From positions 4,464,001-4,528,000 of the forward strand of contig NZ_LT629740.1 in the NCBI RefSeq assembly GCF_900105165.1: DNA of 64,000 bases. Reading direction: 5' to 3'. The notes below the pieces were generated by a model. The model saw only the letters and a list, made by a program, of their open reading frames with translations, was not told the origin of the DNA and did no database searches. Below are positions 15,081-22,294 of the stretch, in pieces. The stretch comes from Mucilaginibacter mallensis (GTDB lineage Bacteria; Bacteroidota; Bacteroidia; Sphingobacteriales; Sphingobacteriaceae). Made by a program: the position numbers and the translations under genes. Position 1 is the stretch's first letter. Each line of letters opens with the position of its first letter.

Positions 15081-15667
15081 GTCATTGCGAGGAACAGCCC
15101 GACCCGAACTTGTTTCGGGAAGTAATTCCCGTACAAATTCCTCTGGTTACTTATCTATTGAGTCGAATGGTATCGCTCATAGCCGCTAAGGCCTATTTCT
15201 TTTGTCTTGATACAAAAGAAACAAAAAATCAAGTCAGTCGAAATGCTTCTTTGCCGCACAGGGCCATTGCGCTGCAAATCAGGCAAAACCTAGGCTGCTA
15301 TATTTTTACCCTGCTGTCGCTACTCACCTGGCCTTTGCGCTTCTGTAAAAATCTGCTATGCCCTGCCACTGCACAAGGCCACCATCGTTTTGCCTGTTTT
15401 CGCCAGAAGCTGTTCTACTGACGGAGCTACCTAAGATGAGGAAACTTTAATTGAACCGTAATTAAAAGCGGGTAAAGGCCCGACAAAAAGCGCGGGCCTG
15501 GGTGTTTTGCCTGTGGGCGGAAGGATCTTTTTGTCTTGATTTTTTGCTACCTTTTGTATCAAGACAAAAGTAGTAGCCTCCGCGGCAATGAGCGGCTGCA
15601 TGCGATAGGTAAACGATATACTAATTGCCCTATGCAGCCGGGGATTGCTTCGCACCTCGCAATGACG
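15081..15667. repeat. about 0.6-kb non-coding repeat, copy 1
   Basis: Bounded by GTCATTGCGAGG at the left and CCTCGCAATGAC at the right. The inside shares long blocks with copies at 21666 and 53611: a TCGCTCATAGCCGCTAAGG boundary, a TTGTCTTGATACAAAAG inverted repeat near each side (left about 15190-15236, right about 15530-15590), and a central stem-loop with TTTTTAC (15303-15309) facing GTAAAAA (15345-15351). Short frames inside are not conserved between copies, so it is treated as non-coding. Confidence 0.8.
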
Positions 15668-15681
15668 CTTCAATAATCAAC

Positions 15682-16137
15682 CTACACCAACTTCCTCAAC
15701 GACATAATATACCCAATATGCAATCCCTCATGGAAAGGCAAAAAGGCTACCGCCTCCTCAATACTGCTTAATTCAATACCATAACGGGTCATAACTTTGG
15801 TATAATCAACAAAGATCTCTTTATCCAGGTCGGCTTCCAGTTTTTCAAGACTTATGAATAATTGTTCTTTAATAAATGCGATTTCTACCTCATCAATAAA
15901 CCGCTCAGGCTTGGTACCTGGTTTATAGGTATGGAAAAAATCTTCGCTAACTGTGGTATTAAGCCCCGAGCGTTTGTAGCAAATACCTTGCTGCGCAGCA
16001 ATCATATGGCCCAGGTTCCAGGCAATATTATTATTAAAACTTGTTGGTACTTTATTTAATTGTTCGGTGCTTAAATGTTCAATTTCTTTAAGTACCAGGA
16101 TGCGCGGTTGTTTTATAATGTCGATAGATCGTTTCAT
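15682..16137 (-). CDS. DinB-like metal-binding four-helix protein
   Basis: 151 residues, the standard length of the DinB/YfiT-like superfamily. NIAWNLGHMIAAQQGICY in the first half and FHEGLHIGYIMSLRK at the end supply the three histidines expected to bind a divalent metal (the first in NLGHM, two in HEGLH). Members include thiol-dependent S-transferases and stress proteins, but most are uncharacterised. The gene stands alone between a dispersed repeat and the divergent glycosyltransferase gene. Good family call, function unknown. Confidence 0.8.
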   Translation of the reverse strand: MKRSIDIIKQPRILVLKEIEHLSTEQLNKVPTSFNNNIAWNLGHMIAAQQGICYKRSGLNTTVSEDFFHTYKPGTKPERFIDEVEIAFIKEQLFISLEKLEADLDKEIFVDYTKVMTRYGIELSSIEEAVAFLPFHEGLHIGYIMSLRKLV

Positions 16138-16257
16138 TGGGTGATAAAACTTGGAGGCTAATGTGAGAAAAATATTTTAATCGGGGCGATGTATTTGCTG
16201 CCTTTCAGCTTAAAGGGTTTTATTATAACTTTACAGCTTTAACAAACACAAGCATTA

Positions 16258-17964
16258 ATGCCGGAGCTAACTGCAAACAAAACTTTTCAGTCGAATAAAA
16301 CCATCTGGTATTTCTTATTGGCGTGGACCGCCCTGAACATCATTCAGGCCTACACCCTCGAGCTCCATGCCGATGAAGCCTACTATTGGCTCTACTCCCG
16401 ATTTTTGGATTGGGGCTATTTTGATCACCCGCCTATGGTGGCCCTGTTCATCCGCTTTGGCGATAGCATTATGCATAACGAGCTGGGCTTGCGCATATTA
16501 ACCATTACCGTTAGCACAGCATCGATATACATATTATGGCTCATCCTTAAAAAATATAATGCTAATGCCAGGCTGTTCATTGTGGTGATATCCTGCATGT
16601 TCATGGTGCATATGTACGGCTTTACCACCACGCCCGATGCGCCGCTGTTCTTCTTCGCGGTAGTGTTCTATTATTTTTATCAGCGCTATATTGATAACGA
16701 TAGCTGGATTTTAGCTTTAGTATTAGGACTGGTTGTGGCCTGCCTTTTATACAGTAAATACCATGCTGTGCTGCTGATCGGTTTTACGGTACTGGCTAAC
16801 CTTAGTTTATTAAAACGTTGGTCGTTCTGGTTCATTGTTGTGCTGGCGGCCGTGTTATTTATACCGCATATTTTGTGGCAGGTACACCACAATTTTCCAT
16901 CGTTAAACTACCATCTTTCGGAGCGTTCGGCAGATAAATATCATCCTGAGTTTACCTACTTGTACCCATTAGGGCAGATATTAATGGCAGGGCCACTTGT
17001 TGGCTGGTACTTGTTTTACAGAGGTTTCAGCGCACGGGTTACCGATGCTTTCACCCGCTGCCTAATGGTTAATAGCATAGGCACACCTATCTTTTTCCTG
17101 ATCAGCTCCTTCCGCGGCGAAGTACAACCACAGTGGACCTATATCGCCTTTGCCCCTTTGATCCTGCTCATTCTCATCAGCTTTGCTCAAAAACCTGTTA
17201 TACCCAAATGGTTTTACCCGGTGGCCATCATCAATATTGTTATTATTGTTGCGATTAGAATCTGCTTAATTTCAGGTATACCTATAGGTCGTTTGCAGAG
17301 TCAGTTTGGGTTTAAAAACTGGTCGTATGTGGTAAAGCAAAAGGTTGGCGATCATTATGTAATATTCAACGAAGGCTTTCAGAACCCATCTAAATACGAC
17401 TATTACAACAATACGCTAAAGGGCTTTGCCTATGATTCCCGCTATTACCGCAGCACGCAATTTGATATCTGGCCTATTGAAGATAGTCTGCAGCATAAAC
17501 GTGTTTATTATCTGCTAACCTACAACTCACCCGGTGTTACTACCGACTCTATAAAAGTTAGCGCCGGCACCTGGTATGGCGGCTGGGTTGACGATGTGCG
17601 CACTTACCAAAAAGTTATCATTGATAACGGCAACTATAAAATGAGTGCAGCGCCGGGGCAAAAGATCAAATTTAACCTCACGATCACTAATCCATACCCT
17701 TACGCTATCGATTTCAGCAACAAAGGCTGGCAGCACAAGGTATTTATGGAGGCCTGTTTCTTTAATGAAAAAGGCGAAATGCAATCACAGCTTACCGATA
17801 CTAGTTTCAATAAAATTGCGTTAAAGCCCGGGCAAAGCACCCATTATAGTTTCACAATTGTCAGCCCAAAGCAAAAAGGCAGGTACGATTTGCTATTTTC
17901 GCTCCAGACAGAGCCTTTTGTTGGCAGCAAGAACAGCAGGATCGTTAAATTTACAGTCGAATAA
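16258..17964 (+). CDS. membrane glycosyltransferase of the ArnT/PMT (GT39/GT83-like) fold
   Basis: 568 residues. The N-terminus has one membrane helix (about 17-35) followed by ELHADEAYYWLYSRFLDWGYFDHPPM: the D-E pair in the first periplasmic loop and the D-H-P-P motif are hallmarks of ArnT/PMT-type enzymes that use polyprenyl-phosphate-linked sugars. About ten more hydrophobic segments follow up to residue about 355, then a soluble beta-rich C-terminal region of about 200 residues. Likely role: adding a sugar to a lipid, glycan or protein on the periplasmic side. The next gene begins 10 bases downstream and encodes a secreted protein, so the two probably work together. Acceptor unknown. Confidence 0.8.
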   Translation: MPELTANKTFQSNKTIWYFLLAWTALNIIQAYTLELHADEAYYWLYSRFLDWGYFDHPPMVALFIRFGDSIMHNELGLRILTITVSTASIYILWLILKKYNANARLFIVVISCMFMVHMYGFTTTPDAPLFFFAVVFYYFYQRYIDNDSWILALVLGLVVACLLYSKYHAVLLIGFTVLANLSLLKRWSFWFIVVLAAVLFIPHILWQVHHNFPSLNYHLSERSADKYHPEFTYLYPLGQILMAGPLVGWYLFYRGFSARVTDAFTRCLMVNSIGTPIFFLISSFRGEVQPQWTYIAFAPLILLILISFAQKPVIPKWFYPVAIINIVIIVAIRICLISGIPIGRLQSQFGFKNWSYVVKQKVGDHYVIFNEGFQNPSKYDYYNNTLKGFAYDSRYYRSTQFDIWPIEDSLQHKRVYYLLTYNSPGVTTDSIKVSAGTWYGGWVDDVRTYQKVIIDNGNYKMSAAPGQKIKFNLTITNPYPYAIDFSNKGWQHKVFMEACFFNEKGEMQSQLTDTSFNKIALKPGQSTHYSFTIVSPKQKGRYDLLFSLQTEPFVGSKNSRIVKFTVE

Positions 17965-17974
17965 CCCCCAGCAA

Positions 17975-19084
17975 ATGATCAAAAAATTCTACTTACTCAT
18001 CATTCTTTCTTTTTTCAGCTCTGCGATAGCTTTTGCGCAAACTAATTTTGTGCAGCAGCAAACCGATTTCATGCAGCAGCAAACATTTTCAGCAGATACA
18101 ACCAAAACAAAGCAGGTAAACACCGCTTCGGTTGATTTTCACTTCAATGCGCTGGCATGGCTGGATAACCGGGAATATAAGGCCTTTATCCCGCGCTCAC
18201 GCACTTATTCGGGTACACGCACCGCTATTGATTTCGGCTTGAACCTGGATAGCCTGAACCATTTTGTGGTAGGTACCAATGCCATACATGAGTTTGGCGC
18301 GCAGCCATACTTTTTGAATGCTGTGCCGATAGCTTACTACAATTATCACAGCTCTAAATGGTTATTTAATGCCGGTGAATTCCCGAGGGCCGGATTAATA
18401 GACGACTACCCGCGTGCCATGCTGAATGATACTTTGATGTATTACCGCCCCAATGTTGAGGGTTTGCTGGCGCGATATGGCAACCAGCATTTCTGGCAAA
18501 CAGGCTGGATAGATTGGGTGAGCCGCCAAACCGATACCCAGCGCGAAGAGTTTTTATTCGGGGCCGAAGGTAAATATACACCAGGCAATGGCCTGTTTTA
18601 TATAAGAGATTACTTTATGATGGAGCATGATGCCGGTGCTGCCATATTACAACCAACCGACCATATATTTGACAATGGTGCTGTTGAAGTGCGCTTAGGA
18701 TTAAACTTCAGCCATAAAACATTCCTTGATTCCCTATCATTTGAAGCAGGTAACCTTAGCTCATTTTTAAGGGAACGCGGCAAAACAGGCTGGCAAACGC
18801 GTAACGGATTTATGTTCAGCGCTTATGCAGGTTACCACAGGTTTGCCGTGTTTGAAGAATTGTACAAAGGCCAGGGCAGTATCATCTACTACGGCGACTC
18901 TTACTACGAAAAAACATTTTATGATCGTGTGGATCTGATCTTTACACCTTTCCTGTCGGGCCGTGTTAAAGGGCAATTTATAGCCAGCTTCCACTTTACA
19001 CCCGGGCATGCTAATGACAACCAGGAGGTTTTCAGGGTGACGTATGATTTGGGGAGGAAGACGATTGCAAGGTTTAAGGATTAG
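17975..19084 (+). CDS. secreted or outer-membrane protein of unknown function
   Basis: 369 residues from MIKKFYLLIILSFFSSAIAF, which is a clear signal peptide with cleavage after FAQ; the longer frame overlaps the preceding gene by 107 bases and is rejected. After a Gln/Thr-rich spacer the rest is rich in aromatic residues and alternating strands (for example FHFNALAWLDN, SKWLFNAGEFPRAG, GNGLFYIRDYFMMEHD, FHFTPGHANDNQEVFRVTYDLGRK), which suits a beta-barrel or beta-sandwich. I recognise no family. It is 10 bases behind the ArnT/PMT-like gene and is followed by a terminator, so it forms a two-gene operon with it. Confidence 0.65.
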   Translation: MIKKFYLLIILSFFSSAIAFAQTNFVQQQTDFMQQQTFSADTTKTKQVNTASVDFHFNALAWLDNREYKAFIPRSRTYSGTRTAIDFGLNLDSLNHFVVGTNAIHEFGAQPYFLNAVPIAYYNYHSSKWLFNAGEFPRAGLIDDYPRAMLNDTLMYYRPNVEGLLARYGNQHFWQTGWIDWVSRQTDTQREEFLFGAEGKYTPGNGLFYIRDYFMMEHDAGAAILQPTDHIFDNGAVEVRLGLNFSHKTFLDSLSFEAGNLSSFLRERGKTGWQTRNGFMFSAYAGYHRFAVFEELYKGQGSIIYYGDSYYEKTFYDRVDLIFTPFLSGRVKGQFIASFHFTPGHANDNQEVFRVTYDLGRKTIARFKD

Positions 19085-19111
19085 CAACGTCATATAAACG
19101 ATTATATTTAT

Positions 19112-19147
19112 AAATGGTAAGCTTGTTTTCAGGCTTGCCATTTTTTT
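19112..19147 (+). terminator. terminator of the glycosyltransferase pair
   Basis: AAATGGTAAGC (19112-19122) pairs with GCTTGCCATTT (19133-19143), one G-T pair, 10-base loop, followed by a run of seven Ts. Confidence 0.85.
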
Positions 19148-19190
19148 ATTTTCTACCCCTTGCTGTGTACGCGTACTACCTGTGCTTAAA

Positions 19191-19336
19191 CCATAAGTGT
19201 TCAGAAGATTAAAGAAAGGGTCATGCTGAGGCGCTCGAAGCATGCGGGCAGAGGCCTTTACGCTTACCCTTCGAGTACCTCAGGCTGACCCTACGCTCAA
19301 TATTTGTAATAAAATAAATCTTCCGAACACCTATGG
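19191..19336. repeat. nested intergenic palindrome
   Basis: Outer arms CCATAAGTGTTCAGAAGATT (19191-19210) and the complement of CCATAGGTGTTCGGAAGATT (19317-19336) match at 18 of 20 bases. Inside lies a second pair: AGGGTCATGCTGAGGCGCTC against the complement of AGGGTCAGCCTGAGGTACTC (19268-19292). The two inner arms are related but not identical families. 19337-19440, just beyond, looks structured but is unassigned. The rest of the gap up to dnaK (19441-19685) is AT-rich, with no clear element. Confidence 0.7.
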
Positions 19337-19685
19337 TGCTTAAACCCGAAGTTTCGTGTTAGGGGTTGAAGCGGATACCGGCTTGTGACTAAGGCCTGTG
19401 CAGTATAAGCGGAAGACCCGACCCGTAGGGAAACACCCTAAATATAATTGTCGCTTTTATCAAACACACCTCTTTCAATAAAGTAATCTTGCGTATTGCT
19501 TTCTATTGACATAAGTCAAATTCTGCCAACCTGTCACCGTCAAATTATTACAATCTGACTATTTATTACCTTTCAGCTTTCTCCTTTCAGCCTTTTAGCT
19601 AAATATTAACTGCCAAACCAACATTGGCACAAGCCTTGTTAAATACTTTGTAATTAAATTATTCAATCAAGAAAAAACAATATAT

Positions 19686-21590
19686 ATGTCTAAAATCATT
19701 GGAATCGACTTAGGGACAACAAACTCTTGCGTGGCTGTAATGGAAGGTAATGAACCTGTAGTTATACCAAACAGCGAGGGCAAGCGCACTACACCATCAG
19801 TAGTAGCTTTTGTTGACAACGGCGAACGTAAAGTGGGTGATCCGGCGAAGCGTCAGGCTATCACCAATCCTACAAGAACTATTTATTCAATCAAACGCTT
19901 TATGGGTAACAACTTTAACGAAGTTACCAAAGAAGCTGCACGTGTGCCTTACACCGTGGTTAAAGGTGATAACAACACCCCACGCGTTGAAATTGGCGAC
20001 CGTAAATATACTCCACAGGAAATTTCAGCTATGATACTTCAGAAAATGAAGAAAACAGCTGAGGATTTCCTAGGACACGAAGTTACCGAAGCGGTTATTA
20101 CCGTTCCGGCTTATTTTAACGATGCACAGCGCCAGGCTACTAAGGAAGCCGGTGAAATTGCAGGCTTAAAAGTACGTCGTATCATAAACGAACCTACTGC
20201 TGCTGCCCTGGCTTATGGCCTTGACAAAGCACACCGCGATATGAAAATTGCTGTGTTCGATTGCGGTGGTGGTACACATGACGTATCAGTACTTGAACTT
20301 GGCGATGGCGTGTTTGAAGTAAAAGCAACCGACGGTGATACTCACCTAGGTGGTGACGACTTTGACCAGGTAATTATCGACTGGTTAGCTGACGAATTTA
20401 AAAGCGACGAAGGCATCGACCTGCGTAAAGACCCTATGGCGCTGCAACGCTTAAAAGAATCGGCTGAAAAAGCTAAAATTGAATTATCAAGCACTACTCA
20501 AACTGAAATTAACTTACCATACATTACTGCTAATGATGGTATGCCTAAGCACTTGGTTAAAACTTTAACCCGCGCTAAATTTGAGCAATTAGCTGATAGC
20601 TTAATCAAACGTACTATCGATCCTTGCCGTTCAGCATTGAAAAATGCAGGCTTAAAAACTACTGATATCGACGAGATCATTTTAGTAGGTGGTTCAACCC
20701 GTATCCCTGCTATACAGGAAGCTGTTGAAAAATTCTTCGGTAAAGCACCTTCAAAAGGTGTAAACCCTGATGAAGTGGTAGCTATTGGTGCTGCTATTCA
20801 AGGTGGTGTATTAACCGGCGAAGTTAAGGATGTGTTATTATTAGACGTTACCCCGCTTTCATTAGGTATTGAAACTATGGGTGGTGTAATGACCAAACTG
20901 ATAGAAGCTAACACTACTATCCCAACTAAAAAATCTGAAACTTTCTCAACTGCGTCTGATAGCCAGCCGTCAGTAGAGATCCACATATTACAAGGTGAGC
21001 GCCCAATTGCTTCAGGCAACCGTACTATTGGCCGTTTCCACTTAGATGGAATACCACCAGCACCTCGTGGCGTACCTCAGATCGAAGTAACTTTTGATAT
21101 TGATGCTAACGGTATATTACACGTAGCAGCTAAGGATAAAGCTACCGGTAAAGAGCAAAAGATCCGTATCGAAGCTTCTTCAGGTTTATCAGATGCTGAT
21201 ATCAAGAAGATGAAAGAAGAAGCTGAAGCTAACGCTGATGCTGACAAAGCAGCAAAAGAAGAAGTTGAAAAACTGAACTCTGCTGATGCCCTGATCTTCT
21301 CAACTGAAAAACAATTGAAGGAGTATGGCGATAAGATCCCTGCTGACAAAAAAGCACCGATTGAAGAAGGCTTAACAAAATTGAAAGCCGCTTACGCGTC
21401 AAAAGATCTTTCTGCAATTGAAACTGCCCAGAATGAGTTAAACACTGCATGGACAGCTGCATCAGAAGATATGTACAAAGCTGCTGCTGACGCAGGACAA
21501 CAACCAGGCGCAGGTGAAGCAGGACCAGAAGCACACGCTGAAGGTAATGCCGACAATGTTACTGATGTTGACTTTGAAGAAGTAAAATAA
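19686..21590 (+). CDS. dnaK: molecular chaperone DnaK (Hsp70)
   Basis: 634 residues, standard length. It folds and refolds proteins in the cytoplasm by ATP-driven substrate binding with DnaJ and GrpE. The ATPase domain (1 to about 380) has IIGIDLGTTNSCVAVMEG, EAVITVPAYFNDAQRQATK, INEPTAAALAYGLDK, the phosphate-2 loop DCGGGTHDVSVLELGD and ILVGGSTRIP. The substrate domain begins LLLDVTPLSLGIETMGGVMT and the lid ends in the usual acidic VTDVDFEEVK. One oddity: the GGGTFD motif reads GGGTHD. It is monocistronic, with no grpE or dnaJ nearby, and followed by a strong terminator. Heat-shock control is expected, but no CIRCE-like inverted repeat is visible upstream. Confidence 0.98.
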   Translation: MSKIIGIDLGTTNSCVAVMEGNEPVVIPNSEGKRTTPSVVAFVDNGERKVGDPAKRQAITNPTRTIYSIKRFMGNNFNEVTKEAARVPYTVVKGDNNTPRVEIGDRKYTPQEISAMILQKMKKTAEDFLGHEVTEAVITVPAYFNDAQRQATKEAGEIAGLKVRRIINEPTAAALAYGLDKAHRDMKIAVFDCGGGTHDVSVLELGDGVFEVKATDGDTHLGGDDFDQVIIDWLADEFKSDEGIDLRKDPMALQRLKESAEKAKIELSSTTQTEINLPYITANDGMPKHLVKTLTRAKFEQLADSLIKRTIDPCRSALKNAGLKTTDIDEIILVGGSTRIPAIQEAVEKFFGKAPSKGVNPDEVVAIGAAIQGGVLTGEVKDVLLLDVTPLSLGIETMGGVMTKLIEANTTIPTKKSETFSTASDSQPSVEIHILQGERPIASGNRTIGRFHLDGIPPAPRGVPQIEVTFDIDANGILHVAAKDKATGKEQKIRIEASSGLSDADIKKMKEEAEANADADKAAKEEVEKLNSADALIFSTEKQLKEYGDKIPADKKAPIEEGLTKLKAAYASKDLSAIETAQNELNTAWTAASEDMYKAAADAGQQPGAGEAGPEAHAEGNADNVTDVDFEEVK

Positions 21591-21613
21591 TAGCCCGAAA
21601 GGGATCATATACC

Positions 21614-21647
21614 AAGCCCGGCTGGTTTTCCAGCCGGGCTTTTTTTT
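21614..21647 (+). terminator. intrinsic terminator after dnaK
   Basis: AAGCCCGGCTGG (21614-21625), loop TTTT, CCAGCCGGGCTT (21630-21641), then a T tract. Perfect 12-bp stem. Confidence 0.92.
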
Positions 21648-21665
21648 GGTTAATTATCTCCACGC

Positions 21666-22273
21666 GTCATTGCGAGGTACGAAGCAATCTCTATGCAATA
21701 CGGAGCAGGTTGATTTATCTATTGAGTCGCATGGTATCGCTCATAGCCGCTAAGGCCTATTTCTTTTGTCTTGATACAAAAGAAACAAAAAATCAAGTCA
21801 GCAGAAATGCTTCTTTACCGCACAAAGCCTCTGCGCTGCAAATCAGGCAAAACCTGGGCTGCTATATTTTTACCCCCTGCTTCGCCGCTCATGCCCCACG
21901 CTTCAGTAAAAATCTGCTATGCCCTGCCATTACGCAAGGCCACCATCGTTTTGCCTGATTTCACCCGAAGCTGTTCTACTGACGGGGGAAGAAGCTTAAC
22001 TGAAACGGATCAAAAAAGCGTCGGCCCTGACAACAAGGGCGGGCCAGCGTAGGCGGGAATGCCGGTTTAGCTTTTTGTGTGATGGGAGATACGAAGTATC
22101 GAACAGCGAAAAAAGCGTGAAGAACCGGCAGGGAGCTGGGAAGCATCCTTGTTGTCTTGATTTTTTTGGTTACTTTTTGTATCAAGACAAAAAGTGACTT
22201 CTTAGCGAAAAGCGATACCATGTGACAAGTCTGCAACATGCAATTCGCCGGGATTGCTTGTTCCCCCATGACG
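21666..22273. repeat. about 0.6-kb non-coding repeat, copy 2
   Basis: Left end GTCATTGCGAGGTACGAAGC, right end GGATTGCTTGTTCCCCCATG. It shares with copy 1 the TCGCTCATAGCCGCTAAGG block, TTGTCTTGATACAAAAGAAA, the central stem (TTTTTAC 21867-21873, GTAAAAA 21906-21912) and the closing TTGTATCAAGACAAAAAG. The right third (about 22000-22140) differs from copies 1 and 3. It separates dnaK from the convergent GH31 gene. Confidence 0.8.
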
Positions 22274-22294
22274 CCGGGTAAGAGACAAGATATA

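Noticed and set aside
15110..15421. Open frames of about 80-100 residues in the 0.6-kb repeats (also 21710-21958, 53615-54019)
   Set aside because: Frames are interrupted or shifted between copies and the conserved part is the palindrome, not codons.
19113..19211. Short plus-strand frame MVSLFSGLPFFYFLPL... after the secreted protein
   Set aside because: Its start lies in a terminator stem and its codons cross a repeat boundary.
19337..19440. tRNA in the segment before dnaK
   Set aside because: No cloverleaf with 7-bp acceptor and T loop could be formed; only short partial pairings.
19500..19685. CIRCE operator upstream of dnaK
   Set aside because: No TTAGCACTC-N9-GAGTGCTAA-like inverted repeat was found in the leader.
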